Positions 5,500 to 5,592 of a stretch of 5,592 nucleotides of DNA are shown in pieces. Location of the stretch: the NCBI GenBank assembly GCA_025355225.1, contig JANYAB010000729.1, positions 1-5,592 on the forward strand, in the 5' to 3' direction. Made by a program: the position numbers and the translations under genes. Numbering within the stretch: the first letter of the stretch is position 1; each line of letters starts with the position of its first letter. Origin of the DNA: Bacteroidota bacterium (GTDB lineage Bacteria > Bacteroidota > Bacteroidia > Sphingobacteriales > Sphingobacteriaceae). The notes beneath the pieces are model-generated. The model did not search any database. It saw only the letters and a list, made by a program, of their open reading frames with translations, and was not told the origin of the DNA.

Positions 5500-5592
5500 A
5501 TGGAATTAGCAGTCGATCACAGCGTACGCCACTGGTGGGTATTTTTAATTAGAGGAATACTTTTCATCGGGTTAGGCATTTATATGATCTTT
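5500..5592 (+). CDS. HdeD-like (DUF308) membrane protein, second tandem copy, 5' end only
   Basis: Thirty-one codons are visible before the window ends. The product is 24/31 identical to the start of the gene at 4838 and the DNA is 76/93 identical; the first 15 bases are the same. The conserved parts are MELAV, RHWWVFL, RGILFIG and IYMI, covering the N-terminal tail and first membrane helix. The Shine-Dalgarno-like AAAGGA (5491-5496) lies three bases before the ATG, which is close. No frameshift or stop is seen. The rest of the gene, and any further copies, lie beyond the window. Together with 4838-5362 it forms a paralogous pair, probably with the same membrane role. Confidence 0.85.
   Translation, partial: MELAVDHSVRHWWVFLIRGILFIGLGIYMIF

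Noticed and set aside
1..5592. A single functional gene system covering the window
   Set aside because: Strands, gap sizes, the terminator and the unrelated predicted roles point to several independent transcription units; there are no defence, mobile or biosynthetic hallmarks.

Overview
The window looks like ordinary chromosome from a Bacteroidota bacterium, most likely Sphingobacteriaceae (Mucilaginibacter/Pedobacter-like). This placement is an inference. It rests on the protein style (a lipoprotein GH13 with an E-S-H-D-E-E-R-L region IV, a stand-alone receiver, an acidic lineage-type hypothetical), TAnnTTTG-type -7 promoter boxes at two or three gene starts, mostly weak Shine-Dalgarno sequences, and moderate GC. 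There are no rRNA, tRNA, CRISPR, transposase or phage genes.

Layout, left to right. The first 3.76 kb is all minus strand. Read in transcription order it holds a type II thymidine kinase (3763-3188), a stand-alone CheY-like receiver protein (3058-2690), an exported lipoprotein of the alpha-amylase family GH13 (2469-517), and the 5' part of a TIGR01212/YhcC-type radical SAM protein that leaves the window at base 1. The gaps between them (129, 220 and 217 bases) argue for separate transcription units. The GH13 gene ends in a perfect 17-bp hairpin terminator (441-484), and the radical SAM gene has its own -7 box just after it. The 220-base gap between the receiver and GH13 genes holds an imperfect inverted repeat made of degenerate 7-base units.

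The right part is plus strand. A 300-aa acidic protein of unknown function (3835-4737) is divergent from thymidine kinase across a 71-base intergenic region with promoter-like boxes in both directions. It is followed by an HdeD-like (DUF308) six-helix membrane protein (4838-5362) and the first 31 codons of a close paralogue (5500 to the window end).

The genes do not form one obvious pathway: nucleotide salvage, signalling, extracytoplasmic alpha-glucan breakdown, a radical SAM enzyme and stress-type membrane proteins sit side by side. I found no convincing new multi-gene system. The observations most worth following are the tandem HdeD pair, whose duplicated upstream block keeps its spacing and may be a shared stress-type promoter; the heptamer-based inverted repeat at 2542-2672; and the uncharacterised acidic protein with a conserved-looking C-terminal domain.
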